Shown here: positions 27,800-40,400 of the stretch, in pieces
How positions within the stretch are numbered: position 1 is the first letter of the stretch
How the letters are laid out: each line of letters opens with the position of its first letter
NCBI RefSeq assembly: GCF_947623445.1
Contig: NC_135241.1
Span: 1,180,501 to 1,244,500 of the forward strand
Length of the DNA stretch: 64,000 nt
DNA from: Clavelina lepadiformis
Lineage: Eukaryota > Chordata > Ascidiacea > Aplousobranchia > Clavelinidae
Direction: 5' to 3'
Notes under the pieces: generated by a model
Told to the model about the DNA's origin: nothing
Databases searched by the model: none
What the model saw: only the letters and a program-made list of their open reading frames with translations
Program-made: the position numbers and the translations under genes

Positions 27800-29461
27800 C
27801 TCAAATTTTGACGTCATCTGGTGGGGCACTTGTTTAGTAAACCCTGTAAGCTATAGTGAAGAGCAAACCTAGTTTACTCGGTAGACTAGATCTATTCTAT
27901 TCTTAATTTATATAAATTCCTGAACCAACTCCAGTACTCCACTATTCCAGCAACGTAACCCAACTTGCTTCAGACTAGATCACTAGAGGCCTGCCTGAAT
28001 GTTTGTTGTTATATTATTTGTGTTCATTGAAGTAAAAATGTTCACCAATACCGATGTTCGAACAAGTGAAGGTTAGCATTGCAAAGAAAATAGAAAAATA
28101 CTGATAAACAAAAGTTGGTTTTATTATAAAATATTGTAACTAAAAGCGTTCTTGTACTCTATGCTTTTATCAACAGATGAAATGACCCAGATGTTACAGA
28201 CGTGCTTTTGCGCCAATGAACATTTTTAGAAAATATAAAAAGTCTTTTGAGAGCATGTAGCCGATAGAGCACGACCCTGATGCCGTAAAGCCAACATTAA
28301 AATATACCAATTTACATCCGTTTACGCTTAGACTTAGTGGACATTTCTTATTCAACATAAAAACAAATTTTCTTCCAAGAACAAAATTGCCTGAGTGTCC
28401 TCCTTGTAAGTCATCACAATTGTATCATTTGTATGGCACCGATATTGGCACCATTTCCATGTATTGGACGAAATGAAAAAACTAAATGCACAGTTTGACA
28501 TTTTATTTGCTGTTTCTGTCGCATATTCAACAACATTAAGCAAATACGATGTCAGGTTGGTCGAAAATAATATAAAACCTCATTTTTTGGATCACAAAAT
28601 AATGTCCTTTGTTTATTCTGCGGGCTAATTTTTTCTTAAACTTTATTTTGTTTAATTTTAGCAAAATTGCATTTTTGCTATCCTGCATGTTTTATCTATG
28701 TTTTATGTATGTTTTAAGCCCTTGGGCTTTGCCACTTTTTCCTGCTCGTTAGTTGTGTGTTTTATTGTGCTATAACTACAACGGTTAGCATCGTAACTTT
28801 CGCTTCGCACAGTTAATGGTGAAAAATAAACAATACAATACAAAATAGCCTACTCGGGGATAGCAATACCATAATTCTAAACACTAACAGGTAAAGCTTC
28901 ATTATAAATTTTATGTCTTTGAAGTTGCGCTCCTAATTCGGGATCCAGCGCATGGAGACATTTTTGTTTTTAAAAATGGCTAAATTTGGTTTAATTTTAA
29001 GAAACTTGCCTCTTTATAGGCTCTTAACGTATCAATTTTTACAATGTCACATACATTACAGCATGTTGTTTTTTTTTTAATCTCACAAAAGAGATGCCAT
29101 TCGCGAAAGGATTGTTTTAATTGTGTTATTCTGACAAGGATATTTTTAGTATGGTCAGGTTTAAAACAAAGCTTACATAAGCTACAATTGCAAAAACACA
29201 CAACGTCTCTTAAATCAAATATGTTGCAGTTTATTGACGTCATAAGGCAGCAGCAGTAAACAAGGCACATTTAAAATAAATATATTGCACCATAATTCAT
29301 TAACACTTTTGATAAAAAACGATTAAAAACATGTTTATTCTTCAGAAATTTTCTGCAGCATTTGCTTCCTGAAATAAAAAGGTGATGAGAAAGTTGCACG
29401 TTAAGCAATAGCATAAGTAGGTGCAGTAACAACTCGTAGTAAGTGTCAAGCGTGTGTACTT
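27800..29461. other. Intergenic stretch with second copy of the dispersed repeat
   Basis: No gene recognised. It holds the second copy of the CTACAACTACAACGG-type repeat at 28756-28845 and, at its right end, the presumed 3' UTR of the Rubicon gene. Confidence 0.5.
28756..28845. repeat. Dispersed repeat, copy B (pair with 14602-14690)
   Basis: Same orientation as copy A and about 90 percent alike over roughly 85 bases. The shared core ends in the A-rich AAACAATACAATACAAA. Non-coding. Confidence 0.75.
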
Positions 29462-32400
29462 CTACCTCTTCACCAGTCTGGTACATCTCGGACAAGCAGA
29501 GGAGACGTAACACTTCTTATGAAAGCAAGCGTTGCATAGGGGACAGGTTGAAGTAGACGGTTGATGAGGGAAAATGATTTCTTCACAGCCACAAAATTCA
29601 CAGATAAAACCTTTCATCCGGCAAGACTGAGGAAAAATAATTGCGTCACAAAGATTACTGTTAGTTAATAGCGGCTTGCAAACTAGCCTACAACCTTCAT
29701 CGCACCAATCTTGTGGGTGCTGTATATTACACTGCATTCAATATTTTACCACCTTAAACAACGTGAAAACGGACAATTTCCATTATTAAATTATTATCCT
29801 TTGCTTAGGGTCTACAAAAATAGAGAAAGTAACTGACTTGGCATGACACAACATGTTCTGAAGCAAGGTCCACAGTTTTCTTCAAATCATCAAGCAATTG
29901 TCCGCTTTTTAAGGACATAAAATCATCCAATGAATAAATGTGAGGATCTTCTTCAAAAAAGTGAGGTAGGAAATGCGACTGGACTTCTTCAAACAGGTTT
30001 CCTATAATTAACGTTGCTATTTGTTAAGCACGTCACATGATTTATAACATCAAACTTGATTGGATTGATGAAATAATTTAATACAGAAATCCATCCCACT
30101 TGCCCGAGTTATCGTCCGCTTTCGCAAAATGGCAGGTTTGTAAATATTTGTACAGTGACAGAAGCTGCACTCGGAGTCCCTGAACACACGCTCGTTCAAA
30201 TCAAGTGCTATACAGAGCTAGTTCATGATAAAACGGTGCGCACACATATTGTGAAGATTTTATTTACATTGCTAAGATGTATTAAGCTATTCTCACTTTT
30301 ATCGATGCCATCACTTTTGACTTTCTGTATAGTCCTGGATTCACGTCATTAATATTAAACAGTGGCTCGCAGTTGATCTTATTAAGCCAGTCATAACTAA
30401 AGTTGCATACTTTGTATCTAGAAATTTTGATCGTTGAGTTGGCAAAGTGTTTCAGATACACAAATAGAGCAACTAAAACTAATCACAATAGGCCTACGTT
30501 CGTCCCAAATTAGATAATGATGCTTACTTGTTAAAATCGAATTTGTGAAGAATATACGCTGGTATAATGAATAGCTTGTTGTCGTGGCAACATGTACAAA
30601 AATACTTCCCGGTGTATTCACAGTATCGGAATCGCTTCATATAATCTGTATAGCAGGAAAACATTATAATATTGCGTACAGGAGTAACAGTAAGGATCAG
30701 TGCGCTCAAATCTGAAAAAAAGCGGAAGATATCTTCAGAAGACGAGGACTGACTCTTTTCAACCCGACTTCCACATCCAGCACAGAGAAAGTTCTGCTTT
30801 ATCATCGCCTGTTTCACTTTTAACTTGATCGGCGCTTTTAAGATTATCTGTGGACGAGGTGGCGCCCATGTTTGGTTGCCACGGATACGAATACCGGCAT
30901 CCAAACCCTGATCCGGGTCGACCGCTGTTGATCGTGGGAGCGGAAGAAGCTGAGATAAAGAAAATAGCTGATAGCACTACATTGGCTTGCACGACTTTTG
31001 ATGCAGGGAATCTTTACACATTTTTAACACAAATTGGGTGTTTGGACTGGATGGAGTTGTACTTTTTGCGGGACGTCGTCTTCAGAAATCAACCAATCAA
31101 CTTCTCTCTCTGTCACGTGACGTTGATCAGAAAACGTTTGTAAAAGACCAATCGCAATTGATTCCGCAGTTCGAAAACTTTCCGCCACTGATTTTCTTCC
31201 CCTGAATAAGAAGTAGCATTATATAAAAACATTATGGTTTAATATTGTTGCTATATGATACAGGCAGACATCTTTCATGAGCATTAAGATACCGTTCTTC
31301 CATAGTAGTGGCAAATGTTAATCAAAAATATATGTAAAACTTCTACTTTGATATGTAATGCAAAACCCAACTTACGTCATTGTGGTGATTGTGCTTTCAG
31401 CGTCACAAAAATCAACTCCGCTTTTAAACGTTTGATCTGTGTAAAGTACAACAATTACCAAGAGTAAAAATTATGCCAATGCCAAAGTGATAACTGAATC
31501 ATAACAATCAAATCACTGCTCCAAGCACAGTAGCCATAGCGCTAATTTCAAAATGTTTCAAGGAAAATAGAGAAAAAGAGCTACCTGTTCTAAGAGGAAG
31601 ATCTGCGGCAGAAAATGCCAGATGTTGAGGGTAAGGGTCGGACAAGAAACTTCCCACCGGTGATTGGTAACTTTCAGAAATCGAAAATTGACTTCTTGGC
31701 GTCATCAACCCATCACCGAGATGAGAATAACTTGAACCGGTTTCGTCCACGGGCAACCTTAGACTTGGGGTTGAAGTTCTCGAAGCCAACATGGACGATC
31801 CTGCTGTCTTGTTTAAGGTCTGGTGGTCGCGCATTTTGCATTTCATCTGCTCAATGGCACCAATGAGCATATCACTGAAGTCGAAATGAGCATTTTCCTG
31901 CAAGTACGAGCAATTTTTTGCACAAGCCAGACCTTAAAACCTATGTAAGTCGAGTGGGTTGTACTACGCCACAGATTGTTGTAAAGCAAAACGAAACAAA
32001 TGCCAACACTCCTGATAGCAACAGCTAATTTAATTGGCATTAGAGAAGATATGAGAACTGTAATCACCTTGTCAATATCAGCACAGGTGGCCAAATCCTG
32101 ATTCCTCAAATAACTCATTAAACTTTGTGATTTTGGCTGCGCCTTTGTTGGCACAATGTCATCTGAAACATCGGTGAAATATTTTAACAAGCATTGCAGC
32201 TATGCTAAAAGGCACAGCATTGTGTAAGTAAGAAATATATATATCACTATATACAGTACAGACATAATGATTGCTTTTCACAAAAATTTAACCATGATAA
32301 AGAAGCAGCATGCAGGGAAAGACTACGTTTAACCAGCTAGAAATAATAACATCACATTCCTTAAACTTCACACTCACTGTAACAAACATCAGGACTTTCA

Positions 32401-35345
32401 TTGAGAGATGGCAAAGAACTGGAAGGTTTTATGCGAACATTTGCTACTTCATTCAAATCATCGCAATTGGCTAAGTTATTGTCAGCTTCTTCTAAGAGCA
32501 AAACAACTTTTATTAAAGCGAAATTTTCAACATAAAACCACATATTCGTGTCATAAATAACGTCGCTTACCGTCAATAACTTTCACCCCTTTTATCTGCT
32601 CCGATTTTGATCGTCTGTGAGTAAATTTTTGTGCAACTTTTACCTGTGGCACTGTAAAATAATAAAAAATTTGAAATATTTTTACCAGGACAGATGTTTC
32701 AAGTGTGACTGCTAAAAAAACGTAAATAATTAACATATACTAATGCACAAATAATGTTGAACATATGCGTATTGTGGTATTAGTGAATGCCAATTAATAA
32801 TATAACCAACGTTTAAACTGACAAGAATTAGCGTTTTTCTCTGTTTCGCATGAAGATTTTTCGTTAATTGGACCATGCTCTTCAATTTGTAAAATCCTTG
32901 TGCTGTTGTTACCATTTTCACCAAACTTCTCCTTTACATCCAGGTAGTCGGTTCGTGCTGATTCAGTTGAAGTCACGATGTCGGGCAAATTTAAACTTCT
33001 TCGATCTTTAAATTCCGATGCTGAATTCGAAGCCTCCGGAATTAATGATAATTTTCTCGTAGTAAATGTGTTGATTAAATTGTGAGGTATGCTGGACTCC
33101 ATTGTGACGTAATAAGTCTTTGCAGAAGTCTTGTCAGGTGAAATGTCGGACGTGAGAAAACCAAGGTCATCGGGTTCGCAGTCGCTCTCACCCGAGTCAC
33201 AAAACAAAGGTTTTCTGTCTTCCGCAGCATCAAATGATAATTTCTTCTTGCACGGTGACAGCAACTTTTGACGAAGTTCTTCTTTGTCTTTTGAAACCCA
33301 TTCGTTTCCTCCTACACACCCTGGTAATGATGTCATCATCCCCATGACAACGGGAGAATTTCCGAGAGGGTCTTCGGATAAATTTGGGTTCACGCTTTGC
33401 ATCACTTCAGCCCGCTCAGCCAATATCCCATTACTGGGGATTGTTCTAGATTCTACCGCGGCATTAATTGGGTCTGATTCGCTTCTGGGTAGGTTTTCAT
33501 CAATCTTTTCAGGTGTTTGTGTTGTTGTAATATCAGATGTTGCTGTCCAACGCACACAAATCAATTCAAATAAGTTTATAATGTAGTGAAGGCTCGTAAT
33601 GTTCTAAACTTCACTTTCTGCCAATATATCATTTAACATTTATTCAAAATTTAGCTTCACAGATATTAAACTTTGCATATATATATATTAGATCTCCAGG
33701 CTTTGCTATTTATAATTGTAAATGATGTGACTGTATCATAACTACACAGCAATACCATCTATTTCTGATAATAGAACAGACTTCCACTTCTGATTAAAGT
33801 AAACACTACTCATTCTTGTGCTTACATGTAACTGCTCGATGAAGACGTGGGTTGCTGTTCTGTTTCGTTGTGCGTCGCCTTCCTAACTGTAATGAAATAG
33901 ATCGTTTCCTTAAATAATTAATCAATCATATTCAAACTTCATCCCATCAGTCAGGATGCATCTGTTTCCACATCAATTGGCTCGCATATTGACTAAATGC
34001 AATTACAATATGTACAATGTCCCAGTGGCATAGTGCATAATGTATATACTGTTCTATTATAATTAATATATGACGTTACAGTACATTATAGCTAACATGA
34101 GAAGATTGGTGAACTATAACGAAACCAAAGTATCGAGTTAGCTTTGTCAAACTTTAAAGGTCACTATGGTCGTGTTGTAATAAATGCGGTAGACTAAGTT
34201 ATTTATGTACCAGGGGTGTCGGTATTCTTGCAAGCAAAGTAGATGAATTTTGTTCCAACGCCCGAATACAGACCAGAGTTGCAGAAGCAAAAGTGTTGTC
34301 AGACAAATAAGCCCAATCTGAACAAACAGAAGTATTTTTCAGTTGTTTGTTGGAAACGTTATTAAATAATCTGTTCAATTTTTTATATACTGTATAAAGA
34401 GGCTTGCACATCAAAAAAAAAACAAACTTACAGAACATAGCCAAAAAAAATTGTCAGCAATCAAAGTAGTTTTATCATTGCAAATTGAGGCAGTGTAAGT
34501 TAATACAAACCATGGTAGTGTTCACTGAGATGGCTCTTGTTTGACAACAGAACTTTAAACTGGCGAGAGAGACTTTGGTCTTTAAATGACTTCTCTAACC
34601 ATTGCTGCCCATGGGTGAAATGCACTCGGGGTCTGCTCAAAAATATTGGAACATTTTAAGTCCAAAAATAAGTTATATATAGTTTATGTTTTCTGTTACC
34701 GCTTGGACAATTTGTGGGAGTATATATGGTAAATGTTCAAAAAGTTTAAAAAGATATGATACAAAAGCAGGACTTATCAATTGGCAAATGAAATAAAGAT
34801 TTGCTTTATAAATGTAAGAATGCTTTATGTAAGCGAATCCAGAAATGATACTAGCAACTTTGCTGTGCATTTATAAATCACGGTATCTTCTGACCTGATT
34901 GGTTTTACTTTGTTGAATTGGGGTTTGCCAGGGGATGCAGCTGGTAACTTAGAAAGATAATCAATATCTGGGGCAAGAGTGGGTTCCAACCAACGCAAGC
35001 CCCGCACAAATAACCAATAATCGACAACCGGCCCCAAGACACCCTAAATTTTCAATGAAAATTACCACAACAAATTTAAACAGACAAGAAAGATCCAGAT
35101 ATTAAAAACCACGGCAGTACATCTGAGCAACAGCATTTTAAACCTACAACGTAGCTTTAAAATATATTTTAAATCTCACAGTATGGGATTTGTTTCCGTG
35201 CTTGAATATGAGATCAGCCGCAGTTATAACTGAAGTCAAGCCACCGTGAACTGACCAGATAATGCAGGAACGCTGACTGACTATTCTTTCCACTACTGAC
35301 TTAAACTCATTAAAACATGTCAGTTTTTCCTCAAATCTGTGAGGA
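29462..35345 (-). CDS. RUBCN: Rubicon (RUN domain and cysteine-rich domain, Beclin/UVRAG-interacting); first coding exon not found
   Basis: Seventeen minus-strand exons join in phase: 35345-35180, 35043-34859, 34632-34511, 34317-34211, 33886-33826, 33542-32811, 32651-32571, 32491-32378, 32162-32068, 31897-31585, 31201-31149, 30949-30754, 30645-30528, 30417-30297, 30179-30104, 30001-29838, 29626-29462. They encode about 955 aa (human 972). The first four form a RUN domain (DYWLFVRGLRWLEP). The middle is serine-rich and carries QSLMSYLRNQDLATCADIDK and ENAHFDFSDMLIGAIEQMKC, close matches to Rubicon. The C-terminus has WAPPRPQIIL, CAGCGSR, RYCEYTGKYFCTCCH and GFICEFCGCEEIIFP with a final CPRC. 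Rubicon restrains PI3KC3-dependent autophagosome and endosome maturation, binds Rab7, and supports LC3-associated phagocytosis. The intron after 30104 uses a GC donor (CGG|GCAAGT), the only choice that keeps frame. The exon 35345 needs an upstream exon supplying two bases and the start codon. Confidence 0.93.
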
Positions 35346-36333
35346 CTGTCATAAAAAAATAAAATATGGTATATCTAAACATGATACATGTATAAAACAT
35401 ATATATAGAGTCACACTAAGCCACTCATACACTGAGTTACCAAACAACCAAATTTCAGCACTGTCTTATTTTAACTCCATATGGTAGTTTACAAAATTAC
35501 CAATTCAAACTTCAAGAGATATCCCAGAATAATTGCTTATTATAATAATATATACCTTTGCTTTCCCACGTTTTCCATTCTTTGTCATAATTCTAAGATT
35601 TAAATCAGATGTATTGAAAAAAAAACTATCAACAGCTCTACGTTTAATCTTAGTTTAACTTTTAAAATACATCAGCCTTAAAAAAGAAAACCCATGTAGC
35701 TTGTTCTGTTTCAAAGTCAAGAAGAAAAAACACTTTTAAGTATTTGCCAGTAGTATGCACTGTATAACAGGCAAAAATAAAACTGACTTGAAGCAAGAAA
35801 TTTAATTGATCCATGAACCTTATATCATACATTTATGAAATGTGTTTTAGCATCAGTACAACACCAGCCCCTAAAATGTTTGTAAGTGCCTTATAAAGTT
35901 ATAGCCAATGACGACATTAATATCAGAAACAATATTCGCAAAAAGTTAAACGACAAATGTTTAAAATTACTTTGCCATTTTTATTTTGAAACATTGATTC
36001 TCTACCAAGCATTTCCTATTTAAATACAATAAAATACACAGCTTTTTTGCACACTTTGCGGTCAAATCTAAATCTTTGGAGTATTTCTTATGAAAACTGT
36101 GCTACTCATTGTACAACACAAACTGTTGTTATGAAATGCAAAACTTGTGATATAACCGTAAAATTACAATAAAAAAATGCCAACATTTGAATTTGTAAGC
36201 AAACCTGTGCATAGTTAACTGAATTTTTCATGAATAAACTTTTTATCAGGCAGGGTATTGTCTCAGGCACCGCACTAAACAAAATTTGGTTGATACAATA
36301 TCATGTGTCTTGCTTAGCACCAAATGAATTGGC
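35346..36333. other. Interval between Rubicon exon and the J-domain gene
   Basis: This kilobase must contain the missing Rubicon 5' exon(s) and promoter if the gene does not extend through its neighbour. A short candidate, MTKNGKRGKAK followed by GTATAT at about 35553-35600, has the wrong phase to join the next exon. Confidence 0.35.
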
Positions 36334-36915
36334 TTAAATGACACAACGATCAGTAAGAAATATTGAAATAGCAATTAAAGTAACTATAAACAGCTGAACT
36401 TCCCAAGGTTTTCTTGGGCTTAAGAAATTGTAAACTTTATGAAACCAAAAGAATTTACTGCATAAAATTACAAATAAGTCACTTAAAGCACTTTTATATG
36501 CATTTGAATGCCTGGAGTTATAATTGTAACGTCTTTGATGGGGTGGTCTGTGTCTTGCCCTCTCATAAAAGTCCGCATTGGTATCATCTCCAGTCCTGCG
36601 TGAACAAGATGAATACAAAGCGCTGTAGGCCTCATTAATTTGCTTCATCTTTTCATGTTTTTCCAGACAATCCGGGTGCTTATCTGGATGATATTCTTTT
36701 ACTTTTTGCAGGTAGGCTTTCTTTATTTCCTCACGGGTTGCATTTCTGGGTACGCCTAATACTTCATTGTAACTTCGGCGACTGCTCTCATAATGAAGCG
36801 AAAAAAACGGGCAATACTTCTTACCACAAAACCCAAGTTGTAAATTATTCAAATTTAACACAAAATAACGGTGAGTGATAGCTTTGCAGTAGGTTGCCAC
36901 ACCTAACATAAGCAC
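36334..36915 (-). CDS. Small J-domain protein with C-terminal membrane anchor (DNAJC4/DNAJC30-like), intronless
   Basis: A single 193-aa frame. The N-terminal ~45 residues are hydrophobic/basic with few acids, compatible with a mitochondrial presequence. The J domain begins at SYNEVLGVPRNATREEIKKA (about 48-67) and has the diagnostic HPD at 76-78 (YHPDKHPD) and the helix KQINEAYSAL. A basic, aromatic linker follows, then one predicted transmembrane helix (LFIVTLIAISIFL, about 175-187). J proteins stimulate an Hsp70 partner through the HPD loop. DNAJC4 and DNAJC30 are both small, organellar and membrane-anchored; I cannot choose between them from motifs. It lies upstream of Rubicon on the same strand. 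Confidence 0.85.
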   Translation of the reverse strand: MLMLGVATYCKAITHRYFVLNLNNLQLGFCGKKYCPFFSLHYESSRRSYNEVLGVPRNATREEIKKAYLQKVKEYHPDKHPDCLEKHEKMKQINEAYSALYSSCSRRTGDDTNADFYERARHRPPHQRRYNYNSRHSNAYKSALSDLFVILCSKFFWFHKVYNFLSPRKPWEVQLFIVTLIAISIFLTDRCVI

Positions 36916-37446
36916 GGCTCAGCGTATACAACCGCTAAAACTTTGAAAGCTGGTTTCTTTTACCGTCCCCTTCGCGGATCGTCACTGTTCCGTCGGCATA
37001 GTTTAGGATTAGGTGCTAAGGCAATTTGCTTACAACTATTCTTGCTGAAGCAAGGAATGTTCATCTTTTGACATAGTCAGCTGATGAATGACGTCAGTAT
37101 GAGTTTATGGTTTCATCACAAATAACCATAACAAACGTGGGTTGCGTCACTACGATTAAAATTGACATCCTTAACACGAAATTAAAACGTACTAAGCTAA
37201 ATCGTAAGCCAGTCTTTATGAAATAACAAAATACTTATTGCTTAAGCTAAAACAAGTGCGTTTATTGCATCTGAAATTTTTTTTTGTAATTGAAACGGTA
37301 AAATAAAAGTTTCATGAGGTAACGGTTACGGGGATTTTGTAATTTCGATCTCATCTTTATCATTTTAGTGATAAGTTTTGGAGTTTGGTAAAACCAAATC
37401 ATTGCTAGAATTTTTTGCTGAACAGTTCTTTCCAAATAGAACAAAG

Positions 37447-40400
37447 ATGGGAAGAAAAAATAATGACGGCAGACAAGAGCAGGTTCGTAGAATGTGTCTA
37501 TTCAGTTAAGCATTCATTACACAATGTAACAAAAAAAAAAAATTTTTTTGTTCCCAGGTTCTAATCGATTTTTCCCTATTGCTTAGGACCAGTAAGTGTC
37601 GAAAATCAACTTTATTTCATATAAACTTTGTTTTTGTGGTTTAGAGACTAAAATTCTAAAATCGCAATATTTTTGAGAAAAGATATCAAAGATATGGCTA
37701 AAGAGCATCCAAGATGGATGTTAATCACTTTTAAATGTTAATATACTCTGCAATATTTGCTCATTCAGTCCACCTGAAAGAAAACTATGAGAATGTTAAG
37801 ACTTTGTTGAATGTTTTAAAGTACGATCAATATAACTGGGAAGTAATTGGGGACTTTAAAATGGTAGCGTTTTTGATGGGTATGGAAGGGGGGTTCACCA
37901 AGTATCCTTGCCACCTTTGCCTTTGGGATAGTAGGGCTACCACAGAACACTACAAAAAGCAAATATGGCCAAAACGAAACGAATTTGTTGTTGGAGAGAA
38001 AAACGTAAAGCAAACTCGGTTGATTAACCCAAACAAAGTGCTTATGCCTCCCCTTCACATAAAACTTGGGCTTATAAAGCAATTTGTGAAAGCATTGGAT
38101 AAAGGTGGTGACGCATTCCAGTTTCTCAAGAACTTGTTTCCTGAACTATCAGAAGCTAAAGTAAAAGCTGGTTTATTTATTGGCCCACAAATTAAAAAGA
38201 TTCTCAAGTCGAATGATTTTATCCAAATGCTTAATGATGTTGAAAAGAAGGCTTGGGATAGCTTTGCAGATGTGGTGAATGGGTTCTTGGGCAATAACAA
38301 GGAAGATAACTATGCCGAACTCGTTGCCAATTAGGTAAAGTCGTATGGAAACATGGGGTGCAGAATGTCCATGAAAGTACATATGCTTGATGCTCACTTG
38401 GACGAGTTTAAAGACAATATGGGAGCTTATTCAGAAGAACAAGGGGAGCGATTCCATCAAGACATAAAAGATTTTGAAAGGAGATACCAAGGGCAATATA
38501 ATGAAAGCATGATGGGAGATTATGTCAGGGCCTTGATGCGGGAAAGTGATGTAGAGTACAAAAGAAAATCCCGCAAAACATCCCATTTTTAACTGATTTT
38601 ATACTTGAACTGTTTTAGCCTGAAATATTTATTTAGTTTTGCATTTAACATTTAATGATGGTATTGATTCGGATACAGTAAATACATTTATGTGCAAATT
38701 CCCATGTACCAAATGCCTGTGCTTTGTGATTTGATTTTAATAACAAAAATTCTAATTCGTTACCTGTTATTATGCAAACTCAGAATTAACCCTTTGCCAG
38801 ACAGAAAAATAGCCAAAAGTTGGCTGTAATTTGCTTTGCGGAAAAGCAATCGATAGCCTACGACGAACGCGTCAGAATATTTAGTAAATACATTGATAGA
38901 ATATAACTTCTTAGTCGATGCCAAGTGATTAAAAATGGACTTACAGCGATCAAAGACAGTTTGGTAAATATCCATTTCCTGTAGGGTAAATCAGTATAAC
39001 CATGCACAATAATGCACATACCAGCAAATTCAAAAAATTACTCTCCTAACCACAAAATCAATGTTTGGAATGAACTATATTGATTTTTGGAAGTTTCTAG
39101 GTGAGAGAGATCAGGAAATATCAATTAGAACCCGGGAACAAAAATCGTGTTACACGGTGTTATGTATTTTAACCTGTAAGGCGTGGTTTTTGCAGGAGTT
39201 ATTGTGGCTTTTAAAGCATGAAGTTCCAGTTGTCATGTTTTATTTGGACAATCTCATCAACACATGTTTGAAATTTGCATTAAATAAAGCATCAAACAAG
39301 TTCAAGCTGTCATGCACTTCTTCAACCAGGTATAACCAAGCCCTAGCCTAAATGATAACAACGATTTATCTTTGATTTGTCAAGTTATGTTAAGGCTATG
39401 TATTATAATTTACTTTTGCACTCCCATAACATGATCTAGCATTGTGGAATTATTACATCATAATTTCTTTTTCTATTACCTTTTTTTTCATCGGAAATGT
39501 GCGAAGATAAGCTTGGTAACTAAAACTTAAGTGATTAAGAATTGTTACTGAGTTTTAGTGGTGCAAAAACTTTCCTCAGTCTGAGGATAAAGATTCTTCT
39601 ACAGTAGTATTAGACGCAACAAATGATATAAAATAATAATTGATTAATTTGTAATTATCAAACATGTTTAATTTATTAGGTAAGGAAATGTTTGATTTTC
39701 AATATTTATATATCACTTCTAATTTTGTCTAATGTAATTAATATAATCTAATAATTATAATTCTGACTTAAACAATGGCAGGATGAAAAGGTCCGCAATA
39801 TGTTTCTTATTTGACATTTGTGTATTATTTTCTCAGCACTGTTGAAGCGTTACGGGGAAATGCACTGCTACATCAAGACACTCTATGTTCCATGGAAATG
39901 TTTATCAAACCAAATAAAACAGTTGCAACTATCAAAGCGTCATTCCGGAGTGACAAACAATGGAAACTACAACAAGTCGGCTAACTTTTGCAAATTTCTA
40001 TTCGGTGTTTAAATTCATTTGCTTTTATCTGAAAATCATGCTCTGATATAATTAATAGATGCTTAATTTTAGATTCAAGATTCGTACAATCACATTCGTG
40101 AAGTGAGCCGCGTTCTTGAAACCATGAAGCATTGCCACGCCCCCTGCACGCCTGATGCTGTGGTCAGCACCTTGGACTCGATCATAAAACATTTGACTCG
40201 ATGTCAGTCTCGCCTCATGTTGCCATGCCAACTCTCCTTGTCATCATTAATTGGAAGTGGTTTTACTGTAAGTGGATTTATTGAAACCTTCAATGGTTAA
40301 TTCTTCTGTGTACTCAATTTAGCTAACGCATACACAAATGGCTGAAAATTTCAATGGCAGTTCGCTAACTCAAAGTTAAAGGGATTGATTAAATTACTTT

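Noticed and set aside
35553-35600. MTKNGKRGKAK followed by GTATAT on the minus strand as a first exon of Rubicon
   Set aside because: The exon leaves phase 0, whereas the next Rubicon exon needs two bases from its predecessor and would hit a stop.
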